Below are positions 1 through 10,845 of a DNA stretch of 43,049 nucleotides, piece by piece (within the stretch, counting starts at the first letter, position 1; every line of letters begins with the position of its first letter). The notes under the pieces are model-generated. The model was not told the origin of the DNA, ran no database searches, and saw only the letters and a list, made by a program, of their open reading frames with translations. Source of the stretch: Polaromonas sp. GTDB lineage: Bacteria; Pseudomonadota; Gammaproteobacteria; Burkholderiales; Burkholderiaceae_C. A program made the position numbers and the translations under genes. The stretch spans positions 1-43,049 of the forward strand of contig NZ_JAUXNA010000156.1 of the NCBI RefSeq assembly GCF_030682935.1. The letters run 5' to 3'.

Positions 1-198
1 GGCAGCGGCTCTGGCAGCCAGACCTTTGGCGGCGGTTTTACTCAGCAGCAATCTACCGGTTCTGGCCCGCTTTCCTCCAATCCTTCGAACCCCGGCACTG
101 GCTCCGGACCGACGTTAACCAGTCCTTCGAACCCCGGCTCCGGATCGACGTTGACCAGTCCTACGGCACCCGCCACCGGCTCCGGAACGATACGTTGA
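1..198 (+). CDS. C-terminal fragment of a Gly/Ser/Pro/Thr-rich low-complexity protein (5' truncated by window edge)
   Basis: Frame +1 is open from base 1 to TGA at 196-198: GSGSGSQTFGGGFTQQQSTGSGPLSSNPSNPGTGSGPTLTSPSNPGSGSTLTSPTAPATGSGTIR*. Confidence 0.5.
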   Translation, partial: GSGSGSQTFGGGFTQQQSTGSGPLSSNPSNPGTGSGPTLTSPSNPGSGSTLTSPTAPATGSGTIR

Positions 199-456
199 CC
201 AATCCGTACTAAGGGCCGCAATAACCCTAGGGCTGCCACCTTATCTTGCGCAATCTGGCGGATTTTCGGATCGGAATGTGATGCCGAATAGCGGTATTGT
301 GCTCGTCAGGCATGGGGCGGATAAGTGAATCGTTCCGAGTGATCCACATTCTGCGGCAGACATTGCTTGACGTAGCGCATTCTTGCACTAACGCCAGCTC
401 GCTCACTGCGCGCAGCTCCCTGCCCCCGAGGGGCCGTGCTTTCCTTGCCTTCTGGT

Positions 457-1251
457 TCAGGGTTTGACGGTCTGCGACAAGGCACTGGCGTGCAGGCAAA
501 TGGCCGCAGCGGCCGCTACATTGAGCGACTCTTCGCCCCCGGGCTGGTCAATACGCACCGACAGGCTGGCCCTGGCCATCAGATCGTCACTGACGCCCTG
601 CCCTTCATGGCCCATGGCCCAGGCGCAGGGCATAGGCAGTGGCTGCTGATGCAGAAAACTGCCGTGGTGCGAGCTGGTGACCACGATGGGAATGGTCAGC
701 GCAGCCAGCGCAGCCGGTTCTACACCCTCCACCAGCTGCAAGGAAAAATGGGCCCCCATGCCCGCACGCAGCACTTTGGGCGACCAGAGTGCGGCCGTGC
801 CTTTGAGCGCAATGATCTGCCTGAAACCAAACGCCGCCGCACTGCGCAAGATGGAGCCGACATTGCCGGCGTCCTGCACGCGGTCCAGGATGACCGAGGC
901 AGCACCCGGCAGCCATGCCGGCGCAGCGGGCAGATCAAGTACAAATCCCATGCGGGCCGGGGACTCCAGGCCACTTATTTCGGGCAACAGCGCGTCTGGA
1001 ATTACTATGTTTTTAATAGCTACTTGCGTCCATTCAACGGGCGCTAGAGGCCAAAAAGATGCCGAAAATACAGCCATGACCGGTTTGAAACCGCGTGCCA
1101 GCGCGGCACGGCACAGGTGGTCCCCCTCCAGCCATACCCGCTGCTGTTTTCGGTACGCCGTGCTGTCCTGCGAAAGCTTGCGCAACTCCTTGATCAGCGG
1201 GTTGTCGCGTGACGTGATCTGGATGACGGGTACGGAAAAACCGCTGCTCAC
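457..1251 (-). CDS. TrmH/SpoU-family RNA methyltransferase
   Basis: ORF 264 aa; SPOUT motifs ([42 protein letters not shown]); follows rnhB with 4-nt overlap. Confidence 0.9.
   Translation of the reverse strand: MSSGFSVPVIQITSRDNPLIKELRKLSQDSTAYRKQQRVWLEGDHLCRAALARGFKPVMAVFSASFWPLAPVEWTQVAIKNIVIPDALLPEISGLESPARMGFVLDLPAAPAWLPGAASVILDRVQDAGNVGSILRSAAAFGFRQIIALKGTAALWSPKVLRAGMGAHFSLQLVEGVEPAALAALTIPIVVTSSHHGSFLHQQPLPMPCAWAMGHEGQGVSDDLMARASLSVRIDQPGGEESLNVAAAAAICLHASALSQTVKP
1003..1052 (+). repeat. Copy of dispersed ATAG-N21-GCGC element inside trmH-family gene
   Basis: TACTATGTTTTTAATAG-CTACTTGCGTCCATTCAACGG-GCGCTAGAGGCC. Confidence 0.65.
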
Positions 1252-1865
1252 CGCAGAACCTCGGCCACAGGCGCAAACGACCTTCGGTGCTGCGGACAGG
1301 CGCCATGCTCACGCAGCGCGGCCAGGTGCTTGACCGTGCCGTAACCCTTGTGGCCGGAAAAACCATACTGCGGGTATTCGAGGTGGAACTCGGCACACCA
1401 GCGGTCCCGGTACACCTTGGCCAAAATGGAGGCAGCAGAGATGCACGGCACGAGGGCGTCTCCCTTGACAATAGCTTCAGCCAGAATGCTCAGCGTCGGC
1501 AGACGGTTGCCGTCCACCAGCACCTTATTGGGTTTGAGCCGCAAGCCCTCGACCGCACGCTTCATGGCGAGCATGGTGGCCTGCAAAATATTCAAGGTGT
1601 CAATTTCTTCCACGCTGGCTTGCCCAATCGAGCAGCACAACGCCTTGGCGCGGATTTCGTCGTAGAGCTTTTCCCGCCGCAGTGCGGTAAGTTTTTTGGA
1701 ATCAGCCAGTCCCTTGATGGGGTTGAGGTCGTCCAGGATGACCGCCGCCGCCACCACGGGCCCCGCCAGCGGCCCGCGCCCCGCTTCATCCACCCCGGCG
1801 ATCAGTCCCGGAACGTACCAGGACAGGGGTGTTTGCTCAGGCTTCAAGTATTTTCTGGATTGCAT
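1248..1865 (-). CDS. rnhB: Ribonuclease HII
   Basis: [21 protein letters not shown] and DSKKL motifs; internal start [11 protein letters not shown] preferred over the longer ORF. Confidence 0.93.
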   Translation of the reverse strand: MQSRKYLKPEQTPLSWYVPGLIAGVDEAGRGPLAGPVVAAAVILDDLNPIKGLADSKKLTALRREKLYDEIRAKALCCSIGQASVEEIDTLNILQATMLAMKRAVEGLRLKPNKVLVDGNRLPTLSILAEAIVKGDALVPCISAASILAKVYRDRWCAEFHLEYPQYGFSGHKGYGTVKHLAALREHGACPQHRRSFAPVAEVLR

Positions 1866-3057
1866 TGCTGGCCAATTGTGAAGTGTCGCGCTGCAGCTCG
1901 GCATGCAGCGTTGTGAATCGTTGTTCAACCGTCGCTATTTTTTCGGGTGCTGAATATTTTGCGTCCACCCACGCCAGCAGCGCAGCCGCCAGCGCTTCGG
2001 GCGTGGCCGCTTCCTGCAGCAATTCGGGCACGACAAAATCCCGGCAGAGAATATTGGGCAAGCCCACCCAGGGCTGCAGCTTTTTACGCCGCATGATCTG
2101 CCACGACAGCCAGTTCATGTTGTAGGCAATCACCATGGGCCGCTTGAACAAGGCGGCTTCCAGCGTGGCGGTGCCACTGGCAATCAGCGTGACATCGCAG
2201 GCGGCCAGCGCCGTGTGCGACTGGCCCTCGAGAATCTGCAGATCAGCCCGCACACCGGCTTCATCGGCCAGCCGCTCAATCTGGCGTTTCAGCAAGGGAA
2301 TTGCAGGAACTATGAATTTGATAGCTGGCCGCGCCCGTTTAACAAGGCCCGCAGCCTTGAAGAACCTGCTGGCGAGGTACTTTATTTCGGATTCGCGGCT
2401 GCCCGGCAAAATGGCAATGACCGTATCGTCAACCTGCAGGCCCAGCTTGCGTCTGGCCGCCAGCCGGTCGGGCCGCATGGGAATCACATTGGCCAGCGGG
2501 TGCCCCACATAGGTCGCTGCAATCCCGTGGGCGGCCAGCAAGGCGGGCTCAAACGGAAAAATGCACAGCACATGGTCCACACTGCGCCTGATTTTCTCAA
2601 CGCGGTCCGCCCGCCAGGCCCAAACGGCGGGGCTGACAAAATGGACGGTCTTGATACCGTGGCTTTTGAGCGCGGCCTCAAGATCGAGGTTGAAATCGGG
2701 GGCATCCACACCGATGAAAATGTCGGGACGCGGGTCTTGCCCGCCCAGCAGCCGCTGTTTCAGCCGTTCCCGGATGCCGACGATTTCACGGTAGTGGCGC
2801 AGCACCTCGACATAACCCCGCACCGCCAGCTTGTCACTGGGCCACCAGGCCTGAAACCCACGGCGCGCCATCTGCGGCCCGCCTATGCCGCTGCAGGTCA
2901 GGGCCGGCCAGCGCGCTTTGAGGCCATCGAGCAGCAAGCCCGCCAGCAAGTCACCGGAAGTTTCGCCCGCAACCATGGCCACGTTGGGCGCGGACTGCGT
3001 GGCGGCAGGCCCACCGGCCTCGCTCCGGGGGGGCAGAGGGGGTGGCGCAAACGACAT
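1837..3057 (-). CDS. lpxB: Lipid-A-disaccharide synthase
   Basis: 406 aa; [36 protein letters not shown] motifs; lpxA-lpxB-rnhB synteny. Confidence 0.95.
   Translation of the reverse strand: MSFAPPPLPPRSEAGGPAATQSAPNVAMVAGETSGDLLAGLLLDGLKARWPALTCSGIGGPQMARRGFQAWWPSDKLAVRGYVEVLRHYREIVGIRERLKQRLLGGQDPRPDIFIGVDAPDFNLDLEAALKSHGIKTVHFVSPAVWAWRADRVEKIRRSVDHVLCIFPFEPALLAAHGIAATYVGHPLANVIPMRPDRLAARRKLGLQVDDTVIAILPGSRESEIKYLASRFFKAAGLVKRARPAIKFIVPAIPLLKRQIERLADEAGVRADLQILEGQSHTALAACDVTLIASGTATLEAALFKRPMVIAYNMNWLSWQIMRRKKLQPWVGLPNILCRDFVVPELLQEAATPEALAAALLAWVDAKYSAPEKIATVEQRFTTLHAELQRDTSQLASNAIQKILEA
2308..2356 (+). repeat. Probable copy of the dispersed element inside lpxB
   Basis: ACTATGAATTTGATAG-CTGGCCGCGCCCGTTTAACAA-GGCCCGCAGCC. 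Confidence 0.45.
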
Positions 3058-3063
3058 CAGCGC

Positions 3064-3876
3064 CTAGCGGACGATACCGCGCTGCGGAGCGGTTTTTTGT
3101 AAAAAGGAGAGCATCATCTGCACATCTGGCAATGACTCCGGATACTTTTCAGTCAACCCGGCAATTCGAACTTGCGCCTGCACCAGCGTGAGGTCGTCGC
3201 GGTACAAGGCCTTGTGCATGGCTTTGACGGCAGAAATCCGTTCGGAAGAAAAGCCCCGGCGCCGCAGCCCTTCAAAATTCATGGAGCGGGCCTGGGCCGG
3301 CTGGCCTTGCGACATCACGAAAGGCGGCAAATCTGCCAGCAGCAGCGAACACATGGCCGTCATGCTGTGCGCACCCAGACGGACAAACTGGTGCACCACC
3401 GTGAACCCGCCCAGTATGACCCAATCATCCACCGTCACATGGCCTGCCAGCTGGGAGTTGTTGGCAAAAATGGTGTGGTTGCCTACCATGCAGTCGTGCG
3501 CCAGGTGCACATACGCCATGATCCAGTTGTCATCGCCCACGCGCGTCACGCCACTGTCGCCCGGCGAGCCGATGTTGAAGGTGCAAAACTCGCGAACGGT
3601 ATTGCGGTCACCGATCACCAGCTCGCAGGGCTCGCCCGCGTACTTTTTGTCCTGCGGAATCGCGCCCAGCGAATTGAACTGAAAAATCCGGTTGTCGCGG
3701 CCTATCGTGGTGTGGCCCTCGATCACGCAATGCGCGCCGATGCGGGTGCCGGCCCCCACCCGCACGTGCGGGCCAATCACGGTGTAAGGCCCGACGCTCA
3801 CGGAACTGTCGAGCTGGGCCGCTGGATCAACCAGCGCCGTGGCATGAATGCCGGGCATGGCAGCAGGCAGCGTCAT
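3064..3876 (-). CDS. lpxA: UDP-N-acetylglucosamine acyltransferase
   Basis: Left-handed beta-helix hexapeptide repeats; [26 protein letters not shown]; start could alternatively be 3894. Confidence 0.95.
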   Translation of the reverse strand: MTLPAAMPGIHATALVDPAAQLDSSVSVGPYTVIGPHVRVGAGTRIGAHCVIEGHTTIGRDNRIFQFNSLGAIPQDKKYAGEPCELVIGDRNTVREFCTFNIGSPGDSGVTRVGDDNWIMAYVHLAHDCMVGNHTIFANNSQLAGHVTVDDWVILGGFTVVHQFVRLGAHSMTAMCSLLLADLPPFVMSQGQPAQARSMNFEGLRRRGFSSERISAVKAMHKALYRDDLTLVQAQVRIAGLTEKYPESLPDVQMMLSFLQKTAPQRGIVR

Positions 3877-3886
3877 GTCGCCGCGC

Positions 3887-4327
3887 TCAGGCAAGGGTGC
3901 GCATGGTGCACATCAACTCGGCCTCGCAAGCGACGTTCTCGCCGACCCGCGTGACACCCTTGAACTTGAAAATGCCGGACTTCATGCGCGTCAACTCCAC
4001 GTCCATGATCAACTGGTCGCCCGGCTCCACGGGCCGCTTGAAACGGGCGCCGTCAATGCCGGCAAAGTAATACACCGTCTTGTCGTCGAGCGTCACGTCC
4101 AGGGTGTCAAAGGCCAGCAAGGCCGCCGCCTGCGCCATGGCTTCGAGCATCAGCACGCCGGGCATGACCGGATGGTGGGGGAAATGCCCCACAAAAAAAG
4201 GCTCGTTGATCGTGACGTTCTTGAGCGCCTTGATTCTTTTGCCTTTTTCGATTTCAAGCACACGGTCAACCAGCAAAAACGGGTAGCGATGCGGCAACTT
4301 TTTAAGGATTTGGTGAATGTCCATCAT
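3887..4327 (-). CDS. fabZ: 3-hydroxyacyl-ACP dehydratase
   Basis: [49 protein letters not shown] motifs; start refined from ORF start 4441. Confidence 0.95.
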   Translation of the reverse strand: MMDIHQILKKLPHRYPFLLVDRVLEIEKGKRIKALKNVTINEPFFVGHFPHHPVMPGVLMLEAMAQAAALLAFDTLDVTLDDKTVYYFAGIDGARFKRPVEPGDQLIMDVELTRMKSGIFKFKGVTRVGENVACEAELMCTMRTLA

Positions 4328-5390
4328 GATTTTTCTTGAATGTGCCTTGGATCTGCAATATGGATTTTTCAGCCTGCCGGAGTCTTTCACGCAAAACGTG
4401 AAGCTGCTTGAGCGTTGCGGCATTTTTTTCCCAGGCCGCATTGTCGTCGATAGGAAAGAGGCCGGTATAGTGCCCAGGCTTCAGAATTGAGCGTGTCACC
4501 ACGGAAGCCGCCGAAACATGCACATGGTCGGCCAGGCGCAAGTGGCCCAGCACGACGGCGCCGCCGCCCACCGTGCAATGCGCGCCAATCGTTGCGCTGC
4601 CCGCCACACCGGCGCAACCGGCCAGGGCGGTATGCTTGCCGATCCGGACGTTGTGACCAATCTGCACCAGGTTATCGAGCTTGACGCCGTCGTCCAGCAC
4701 GGTGTCCTGCAAAGCGCCCCGGTCAATACAGGTGTTGGCACCAATTTCCACATCATTGCCGATCTGTACCGCACCGAGCTGCTCGATCTTGACCCACTGG
4801 CCCTCGTGCGCCGCAAAGCCGAAGCCATCAGCGCCGATCACCGCGCCAGAATGAACGATGCAGCGCTCGCCGATACGGCAGCCGTCGGCCACGGTGACCC
4901 GGGCTGACAGGCGGCTGTCGGCGCCAATGAACACCTGCCGCCCAATCACGCAATGCTCCGCAATGCGCGCGCCCGAACCAATCACGGCACCCGCCGCGAC
5001 ACATGCGAACGCCCCGATCGAAACGCCCGCACCGAGTTTGGCATCAGGATCAATAAAGGCGCTGGGATGAATCTGCGGCGTTGATGCCGGAAAATGCTGG
5101 CGCTTCCAGAGTTGCGTGAGGAGCGCGAAGTAATGGTAGGGATCGTCCACCACGATGCAGGCACCGCGGCCTACGGCGGCTTCGCGGGCAGCAGGCCCCA
5201 CCACCACACAGCCCGCAGCAGACTGTGCAAGCTGGCCAAGGTACTTGGGGTGACTAAGGAAGGTCAGATCACGTGGACCGGCCGCCTCCAGCGTGGACAG
5301 CCGCTCAATCAGCAGTTCCGGATTGCCCACCAGTTCGCCCTGCGCCTTGTCAGCCAGGGACTGGACAATATCAGCAAGCCGAAGCGTCAC
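4302..5390 (-). CDS. lpxD: UDP-3-O-(3-hydroxymyristoyl)glucosamine N-acyltransferase
   Basis: 362 aa hexapeptide-repeat acyltransferase; synteny bamA-skp-lpxD-fabZ. Confidence 0.95.
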   Translation of the reverse strand: MTLRLADIVQSLADKAQGELVGNPELLIERLSTLEAAGPRDLTFLSHPKYLGQLAQSAAGCVVVGPAAREAAVGRGACIVVDDPYHYFALLTQLWKRQHFPASTPQIHPSAFIDPDAKLGAGVSIGAFACVAAGAVIGSGARIAEHCVIGRQVFIGADSRLSARVTVADGCRIGERCIVHSGAVIGADGFGFAAHEGQWVKIEQLGAVQIGNDVEIGANTCIDRGALQDTVLDDGVKLDNLVQIGHNVRIGKHTALAGCAGVAGSATIGAHCTVGGGAVVLGHLRLADHVHVSAASVVTRSILKPGHYTGLFPIDDNAAWEKNAATLKQLHVLRERLRQAEKSILQIQGTFKKNHDGHSPNP

Positions 5391-5437
5391 GGGGCGTCTG
5401 CCATTTCTACGCTCATGCGTGTGCTGGCCGCCCGCAA

Positions 5438-5944
5438 TTAACGGGAAGCGTTCAGCGCCTTGATCACCTTGTCGGTGATGTCATGCTTGGGATTCACATA
5501 CACCGACTCCTGAAGAATCAGGTCGTACTTCTCGGTTTCAGCCAGCGTTTTAACCACTTTGTTGGCACGTTCGATGACCTGCTGGAGTTCTTCGTTTTTA
5601 CGGGCGTTCAGATCTTCCTGAAATTCGCGGCGCTTGGTCTGAAAGGTTCGGTCCTGATCGACCAGCTGCCTCTGGCGTGTCGTGCGCTGGCTTTCCGCAA
5701 GCGTGGGCGCCTCGCGCTCGAACTTGTCGGACAGCGTTTTGAGCTGGGTCGCAAGATCGCCCAGCTCTTTTTCGCGCTTGCTAAACTCCTGCTCCAGTTT
5801 GGTCTGGGCCGTTTTAGCTGAGTTGGCTTCGCGAAAAATCCGGTCCAGATTCACCACACCGACCTTGAACTCCTGCGCACTGGCGGTGAAGCCAACCAAC
5901 GCAATGGCAAGACCCAGGAAAATTTTGCTTGAAAAATGCTTCAT
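5438..5944 (-). CDS. skp: OmpH/Skp family periplasmic chaperone
   Basis: Signal peptide plus coiled-coil Skp-like protein; adjacent to bamA. Confidence 0.93.
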   Translation of the reverse strand: MKHFSSKIFLGLAIALVGFTASAQEFKVGVVNLDRIFREANSAKTAQTKLEQEFSKREKELGDLATQLKTLSDKFEREAPTLAESQRTTRQRQLVDQDRTFQTKRREFQEDLNARKNEELQQVIERANKVVKTLAETEKYDLILQESVYVNPKHDITDKVIKALNASR

Positions 5945-8247
5945 TAGAAAGATGTACCAATTTGAAATTGCAAGCGTTCGATTTTATCTTGCGCCTGTTT
6001 ACGTAGGGGCACCGCATAAGCGATGCGCAAAGGACCTACAGGAGAAATCCAGCTGATGCCGATCCCGCTGGAAACTCTCAGATCGTTGAAGTTATAGCTC
6101 TCTTTTTCACCAAACACGTTGCCTGCATCTACAAACCCGTAGAGGCGAAGGGTGCGGTCATTCCCGGCACCCGGGAATGGCGCCAGCACTTCGGCATTGA
6201 GTGTGAGCTTTTTGGGGCCGCCAAGCGCCAAGGTGGGATCCAGGAGATCGCGCGGTCCCAAAGAGCCCTGCTGAAATCCGCGCACCGAACCCAGTCCGCC
6301 GGAGTAGTAATTCTTGAAAATCGAGAAAGTTTGGCCGCTCAGGCCTTTACCCCAGCCCAATTCCCCATTCAGCGCCACCGTGAACTGCTTGTTGATCGGT
6401 ATGTATTGCTGGATCTGGTAATTGGCGCGCACAAACCTGACATCGCCTGCCACGCCCCAGTCGCCATACAGTCGCTGGTAGCGCCCAGTCGTCGGTACCA
6501 GCGCACTGTCCCTGTTGTCACGCGACCAGCCCACGGTCAAGGGCACGGAGTTGGTCTTGTAGCCGCGCTCCTCAGCGTACAGACGGTAAGGATTGGGAAG
6601 ACCGGTGCCCGGCACAATCGTCAACGACTCGTATCCCGTGCCGAAATAAACCGTATCGTTCTCGGTGAAGGGAACGCCGAAACGAATACTGGCGCCCCGG
6701 GTCTTCAGGCTGTAGTCGCCGCCCTGGCCAGACAGCGGCTTGGAGGTGCGGTCATAGACGTCAATGGTGCGCGAAATGCCATCGGCCGTGAAATACGGGT
6801 CAATCGTGCTCAGGACAAGCTGACGGTTTGACTTGCTGGTATTGAGTTCAATGCCCAGGTAGTTGCCCGAACCAAAAACGTTTTCTTGCCGGATGCCAAA
6901 CATCAGGGAAAGTTTGTCGGCACTGGAAAAACCCGCACCCAATTGCAGGTTGCCGGTGGGTTTTTCAGCCACGGCCACCGTCAGGTCTACCTGGTCCGCC
7001 GTGCCCGTAACTTCCTGGGTCTCCACATTCACATCGGTAAAGAAGCCCAAACGGTCTACGCGATCACGAGAAAGGCGAATTTTGTCGCCGTCGTACCAGG
7101 ACGATTCGAACTGGCGGAACTCCCGCCTGACGACCTCGTCGCGCGTGCGGTTGTTGCCCGTCACATTGATGCGCCGTACATAGGCCCGGCGCGAAGGCTC
7201 GGCCTGCAGCACAAAAGCCACCCGGTTGTTAACCCGGTCAATTTCGGGTGTGGCCTCGACCTTGGCAAAAGCAAATCCAAAAGTACCGAAGTAGTCGGTA
7301 AAGGCCTTGGTCGTTTCAGCCACCGAATCGGCGTTGTAAGGCTCGCCAGGCTTGATGGACACCAGGGATTTGAATTCTTCCTCCTTGCCCAGGTAATTGC
7401 CTTCGAGCTTGACACCCGACACCACGAAACGCGCGCCCTCAGTCACATTGACGGTGACCGCGATGCTCTGCTTATCGGGAGAAATCGCAACCTGGGTTGA
7501 ATCCACCCTGAACTCAAGATACCCACGCGACAGGTAGTAGGAACGCAAGGTCTCGATATCCGCATTGAGCTTGGACCGCGAATAGCGGTCGGACTTGGTG
7601 TACCAGCTCAGCCAGCCACCGGTATCCTGGTCAAACAACCCCAACAGCGTGGATTCGCTGAAAGCCTTGTTACCCGTGATGTGAATTTCCTTGATTTTGG
7701 CCACATCGCCTTCGACAACGCTGAAAGTCAGGTTCACGCGGTTGCGCTCAATCGGCGTCACTGTCGTGATCACCTCGACACCGTACAGACTCTTGTTGAT
7801 GTACTGACGTTTGAGCTCCTGCTCGGCCTTGTCGGCAAGCGCCTTGTCAAAAGGCTGGCCATCGGAAATACCGGCGTCACGAAGCGCCTTTTTAAGCACG
7901 TCCTTATCGAATTCCTTGGTCCCGACAAAGTCTACATCGGCGACGGTGGGACGCTCTTCAACAATGACAACCAGCACGTCACCGCTGACTTCAAGCCGCA
8001 CGTCCTTGAACAAACCCAAACCAAACAGCGCGCGAATGGCCGTGGAGCCCTTGTCGTCGTTGTAGGTTTCACCCACGCGAAAAGGCAGCGAGGCGAAAAT
8101 CGTCCCCGGCTCGACGCGCTGCAAGCCCTCAACCCGGATGTCACGAACCGTAAATGGATCAACGGCCCACGCGGCATTGACCATGAACAAACCGGCGGCA
8201 ATAGCGCAGACTGCACGAACTTTGAATCGATTGAATTGTTTTTGCAT
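5944..8247 (-). CDS. bamA: Outer membrane protein assembly factor BamA
   Basis: 767 aa with POTRA repeats and C-terminal beta-barrel ending FQIGTSF. Confidence 0.97.
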   Translation of the reverse strand: MQKQFNRFKVRAVCAIAAGLFMVNAAWAVDPFTVRDIRVEGLQRVEPGTIFASLPFRVGETYNDDKGSTAIRALFGLGLFKDVRLEVSGDVLVVIVEERPTVADVDFVGTKEFDKDVLKKALRDAGISDGQPFDKALADKAEQELKRQYINKSLYGVEVITTVTPIERNRVNLTFSVVEGDVAKIKEIHITGNKAFSESTLLGLFDQDTGGWLSWYTKSDRYSRSKLNADIETLRSYYLSRGYLEFRVDSTQVAISPDKQSIAVTVNVTEGARFVVSGVKLEGNYLGKEEEFKSLVSIKPGEPYNADSVAETTKAFTDYFGTFGFAFAKVEATPEIDRVNNRVAFVLQAEPSRRAYVRRINVTGNNRTRDEVVRREFRQFESSWYDGDKIRLSRDRVDRLGFFTDVNVETQEVTGTADQVDLTVAVAEKPTGNLQLGAGFSSADKLSLMFGIRQENVFGSGNYLGIELNTSKSNRQLVLSTIDPYFTADGISRTIDVYDRTSKPLSGQGGDYSLKTRGASIRFGVPFTENDTVYFGTGYESLTIVPGTGLPNPYRLYAEERGYKTNSVPLTVGWSRDNRDSALVPTTGRYQRLYGDWGVAGDVRFVRANYQIQQYIPINKQFTVALNGELGWGKGLSGQTFSIFKNYYSGGLGSVRGFQQGSLGPRDLLDPTLALGGPKKLTLNAEVLAPFPGAGNDRTLRLYGFVDAGNVFGEKESYNFNDLRVSSGIGISWISPVGPLRIAYAVPLRKQAQDKIERLQFQIGTSF

Positions 8248-8259
8248 GAAATGTTGGAA

Positions 8260-9636
8260 TTAGCCCAAAAGTCGGGCGACATCATTAAACAGGGCGACAG
8301 ACATCATGCCTAACAGGATAGCAACGCCACCGCGCTGAAACCGGTCCATCCAGACGTCAGACACGCCTCGGCCGGTAATTCCCTCCCAAAGATAATACAT
8401 CAGGTGCCCACCGTCCAAAACCGGCAGCGGCAGCAAGTTCAGCACACCCAGACTGACGCTGATCAGTGCAAGAAAAAGCAGATAGGAAGACCAGCCCAGA
8501 CTGGCCGATTTCCCGGCGTAGTCCGCAATGGTGAGCGGTCCACTCAGGTTCTTGAGCGAGGCTTCTCCAATCACCATTTTCCCCATCATCTTCAGCGTGA
8601 GAAGCGACACTTCCCAGGTGCGAACAGCCCCCTGCCACAAGCCATCCAGAGGCCCGTAACGCACAGTCACAAATTCGGGGGGCTCGCCCACGTAGGCGCC
8701 TATCCGGGCCACGGCTACGCCACCCTCCTGCTTGACCTGCGGACTCACCTGCAGCACCAGGGGCTGGCCCGAGCGCAGAATTTGCCAGCGCTGCGGCGCA
8801 GCAGCGGCAGAATTTTCGCCCGATGAAGGCGCGGAACCCCGTATGGTTTCACGCAACTGCTGACCATCGACTATGGCGCGATCGTCCACACGCTGGACCA
8901 CATCGCCCGCACGCAGGCCGGACTTTTCGGCTGCGCCGCCCGCCATCACCTCGCCAATCACGGGCCTGGTCCATGGCCCGAGAATGCCGATTTTCCGGAA
9001 TAGCTGGGCATCCGCTTCGGGCGCATCGAGCTTGCTGAGCGCCAGCAGCACCGTTCGCGACACCGGTGCGGAATCATCGCCCAGCACCAGCGTCAGATCG
9101 CGGCCATCGAGCGCGCCCTGCGTGAGGCGCCAGCGAAGATCCTCAAACGAGCGGACCGTTTCCAGCGCATCCCCCTCGAAAGCCGCCTGCTGGACAGTTT
9201 CCTGGCCACGCAGACCTGCCTGCTCGGCCAGGGAGCCCGCCACAGGACTGGCCAGGACGGCCTTGGGCTCCTGCAAGCCACTCCAGTTGACGATGGCGTA
9301 GAGCAGCACGGCGAGCAGCAAATTGGCCGCAGGACCGGCGGCCACAACGGCCGCGCGGGACTTCAGGGGCTGCGCGTTGAACGCCAGATGGCGCTCGGCG
9401 GGGTCGACCGGGGCCTCGCGCTCGTCGAGCATCTTGACGTAGCCGCCCAAGGGCAGCATGCCAATGGCAAACTCCGTGGGTTTATTTTTGAGTCGCCAGG
9501 TGTAAATGGGCTTGCCAAAGCCAATGGAGAACTTGAGAACCTTGATGCCGCAGGCAACCGCGACCCGGTAATGGCCATACTCGTGGACAGCTATCAGGAT
9601 GCCCAGCGTGACGACAAAAGAAATCAGTGTCAGCAT
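8260..9636 (-). CDS. rseP: Site-2 protease, RIP metalloprotease RseP
   Basis: HEYGH zinc motif, PDZ domain, LPVLDGGHL motif; start MLTLISFVVTLGILIAVHEYGHY. Confidence 0.95.
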   Translation of the reverse strand: MLTLISFVVTLGILIAVHEYGHYRVAVACGIKVLKFSIGFGKPIYTWRLKNKPTEFAIGMLPLGGYVKMLDEREAPVDPAERHLAFNAQPLKSRAAVVAAGPAANLLLAVLLYAIVNWSGLQEPKAVLASPVAGSLAEQAGLRGQETVQQAAFEGDALETVRSFEDLRWRLTQGALDGRDLTLVLGDDSAPVSRTVLLALSKLDAPEADAQLFRKIGILGPWTRPVIGEVMAGGAAEKSGLRAGDVVQRVDDRAIVDGQQLRETIRGSAPSSGENSAAAAPQRWQILRSGQPLVLQVSPQVKQEGGVAVARIGAYVGEPPEFVTVRYGPLDGLWQGAVRTWEVSLLTLKMMGKMVIGEASLKNLSGPLTIADYAGKSASLGWSSYLLFLALISVSLGVLNLLPLPVLDGGHLMYYLWEGITGRGVSDVWMDRFQRGGVAILLGMMSVALFNDVARLLG

Positions 9637-9637
9637 G

Positions 9638-10825
9638 TCAGGGCTCCAGACGTTCAGCGAATTGACCGGCCACCCGGCGCGCTCGCGCATCCAGCGCAAG
9701 CAAACCTTCGATATCGTTGACCTCAGAGACCGCGACGGCCTCCAAAGTTGCATGATTTACATGGTGGATTTGGTCGAAGCGGATTTGCTTGCCCAAAAAG
9801 GCCGCCACTGCCACCTCGTTGGCAGCATTGAGCACTGCCGTGCTACCCACAGGCGCGTTAAGGACGTCCCAGGCCAGCGGCAAGCCCGGAAACCGCGCGT
9901 GGTCAGGCACCTCAAACGTCATGTTGGCCAGACAGGCAAAGTCCAGGGCCTTGGCGCCCGAGATGATCCGGTCCGGCCACGCCAGGCCATAGGCAATTGG
10001 TACCCGCATGTCGGGCGTTCCTAATTGGGCCACCACTGACGCATCGTGGTACTGGACCATCGAATGAATGATGCTTTGAGGATGGATCACCACCTCAATT
10101 TGTTGCGGCGCCAAGCCAAACAGGTATTTGGCTTCGATGACCTCCAGGGCCTTGTTCATCATGGTCGCCGAATCCACTGAAATCTTGCGCCCCATGACCC
10201 AGTTGGGATGCGCACAGGCTTCATCGGGCGTGACATGTCGAAGGCTGCCGGGCTCGCGGGTACGAAATGGTCCGCCCGATGCGGTCAGGATGATTTTTTC
10301 AACGCGCTGGGGCCAGCTTGCTGCATCCTCGGGCAAAGACTGAAAAATGGCGGAATGCTCGCTGTCAATAGGCAGCAGATGCGCGCCGCCTGCGCGCACC
10401 GCCTGCATGAACACGTCCCCACCGACCACCAGCGCTTCCTTGTTGGCCAGCAACAGGCGCTTGCCCGCTTTGGCGGCCGCCATGCACGCCTTCAAGCCCG
10501 CAGCCCCGACAATGGCGGCCATCACGGTATCCACGAGCTCGTGAGACGCTATCATTTCAAGAGCATCTACCGCCCATAAAACCTGGACAGGAAGCTGATT
10601 TTCCTTTACTTTTTGAGCCAGGAGGCGGGCATGCGGCTCGCTCACCATGACGGCATACCTGGGCTTGAACTGTGCGCACTGCGCCAGTAGCAGGTCAGTC
10701 TGGGTCGCCGCACTGAGGGCGAATACCTCAAAACGCTCGGGATGACGTGCAATGACGTCCAGGGTATTGACACCGATGGACCCTGTGGAGCCCAACACCG
10801 TAACGCGCTGCTTTTTGAAGGTCAT
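9638..10825 (-). CDS. dxr: 1-deoxy-D-xylulose-5-phosphate reductoisomerase
   Basis: VTVLGSTGSIGVNTLDVI, ALVVGGD, ASGGPFR motifs. Confidence 0.96.
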   Translation of the reverse strand: MTFKKQRVTVLGSTGSIGVNTLDVIARHPERFEVFALSAATQTDLLLAQCAQFKPRYAVMVSEPHARLLAQKVKENQLPVQVLWAVDALEMIASHELVDTVMAAIVGAAGLKACMAAAKAGKRLLLANKEALVVGGDVFMQAVRAGGAHLLPIDSEHSAIFQSLPEDAASWPQRVEKIILTASGGPFRTREPGSLRHVTPDEACAHPNWVMGRKISVDSATMMNKALEVIEAKYLFGLAPQQIEVVIHPQSIIHSMVQYHDASVVAQLGTPDMRVPIAYGLAWPDRIISGAKALDFACLANMTFEVPDHARFPGLPLAWDVLNAPVGSTAVLNAANEVAVAAFLGKQIRFDQIHHVNHATLEAVAVSEVNDIEGLLALDARARRVAGQFAERLEP

Positions 10826-10845
10826 GAGGTGTGCAAAAAATAAGC

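Noticed and set aside
6085-6115. TTATAGCTCTCTTTTTC in bamA as an element copy
   Set aside because: Encodes the normal conserved BamA barrel residues (GEKESYNFNDLR) and lacks the right-hand block.
10525-10580. AT-rich patch GCTATCATTTCAAGAGCATC in dxr as another dispersed-element copy
   Set aside because: The left arm (GAAATGATAG) matches, but the DNA 21 nt on encodes the conserved VDTVMAAIVGAAGL segment rather than element sequence; at best a partial copy.
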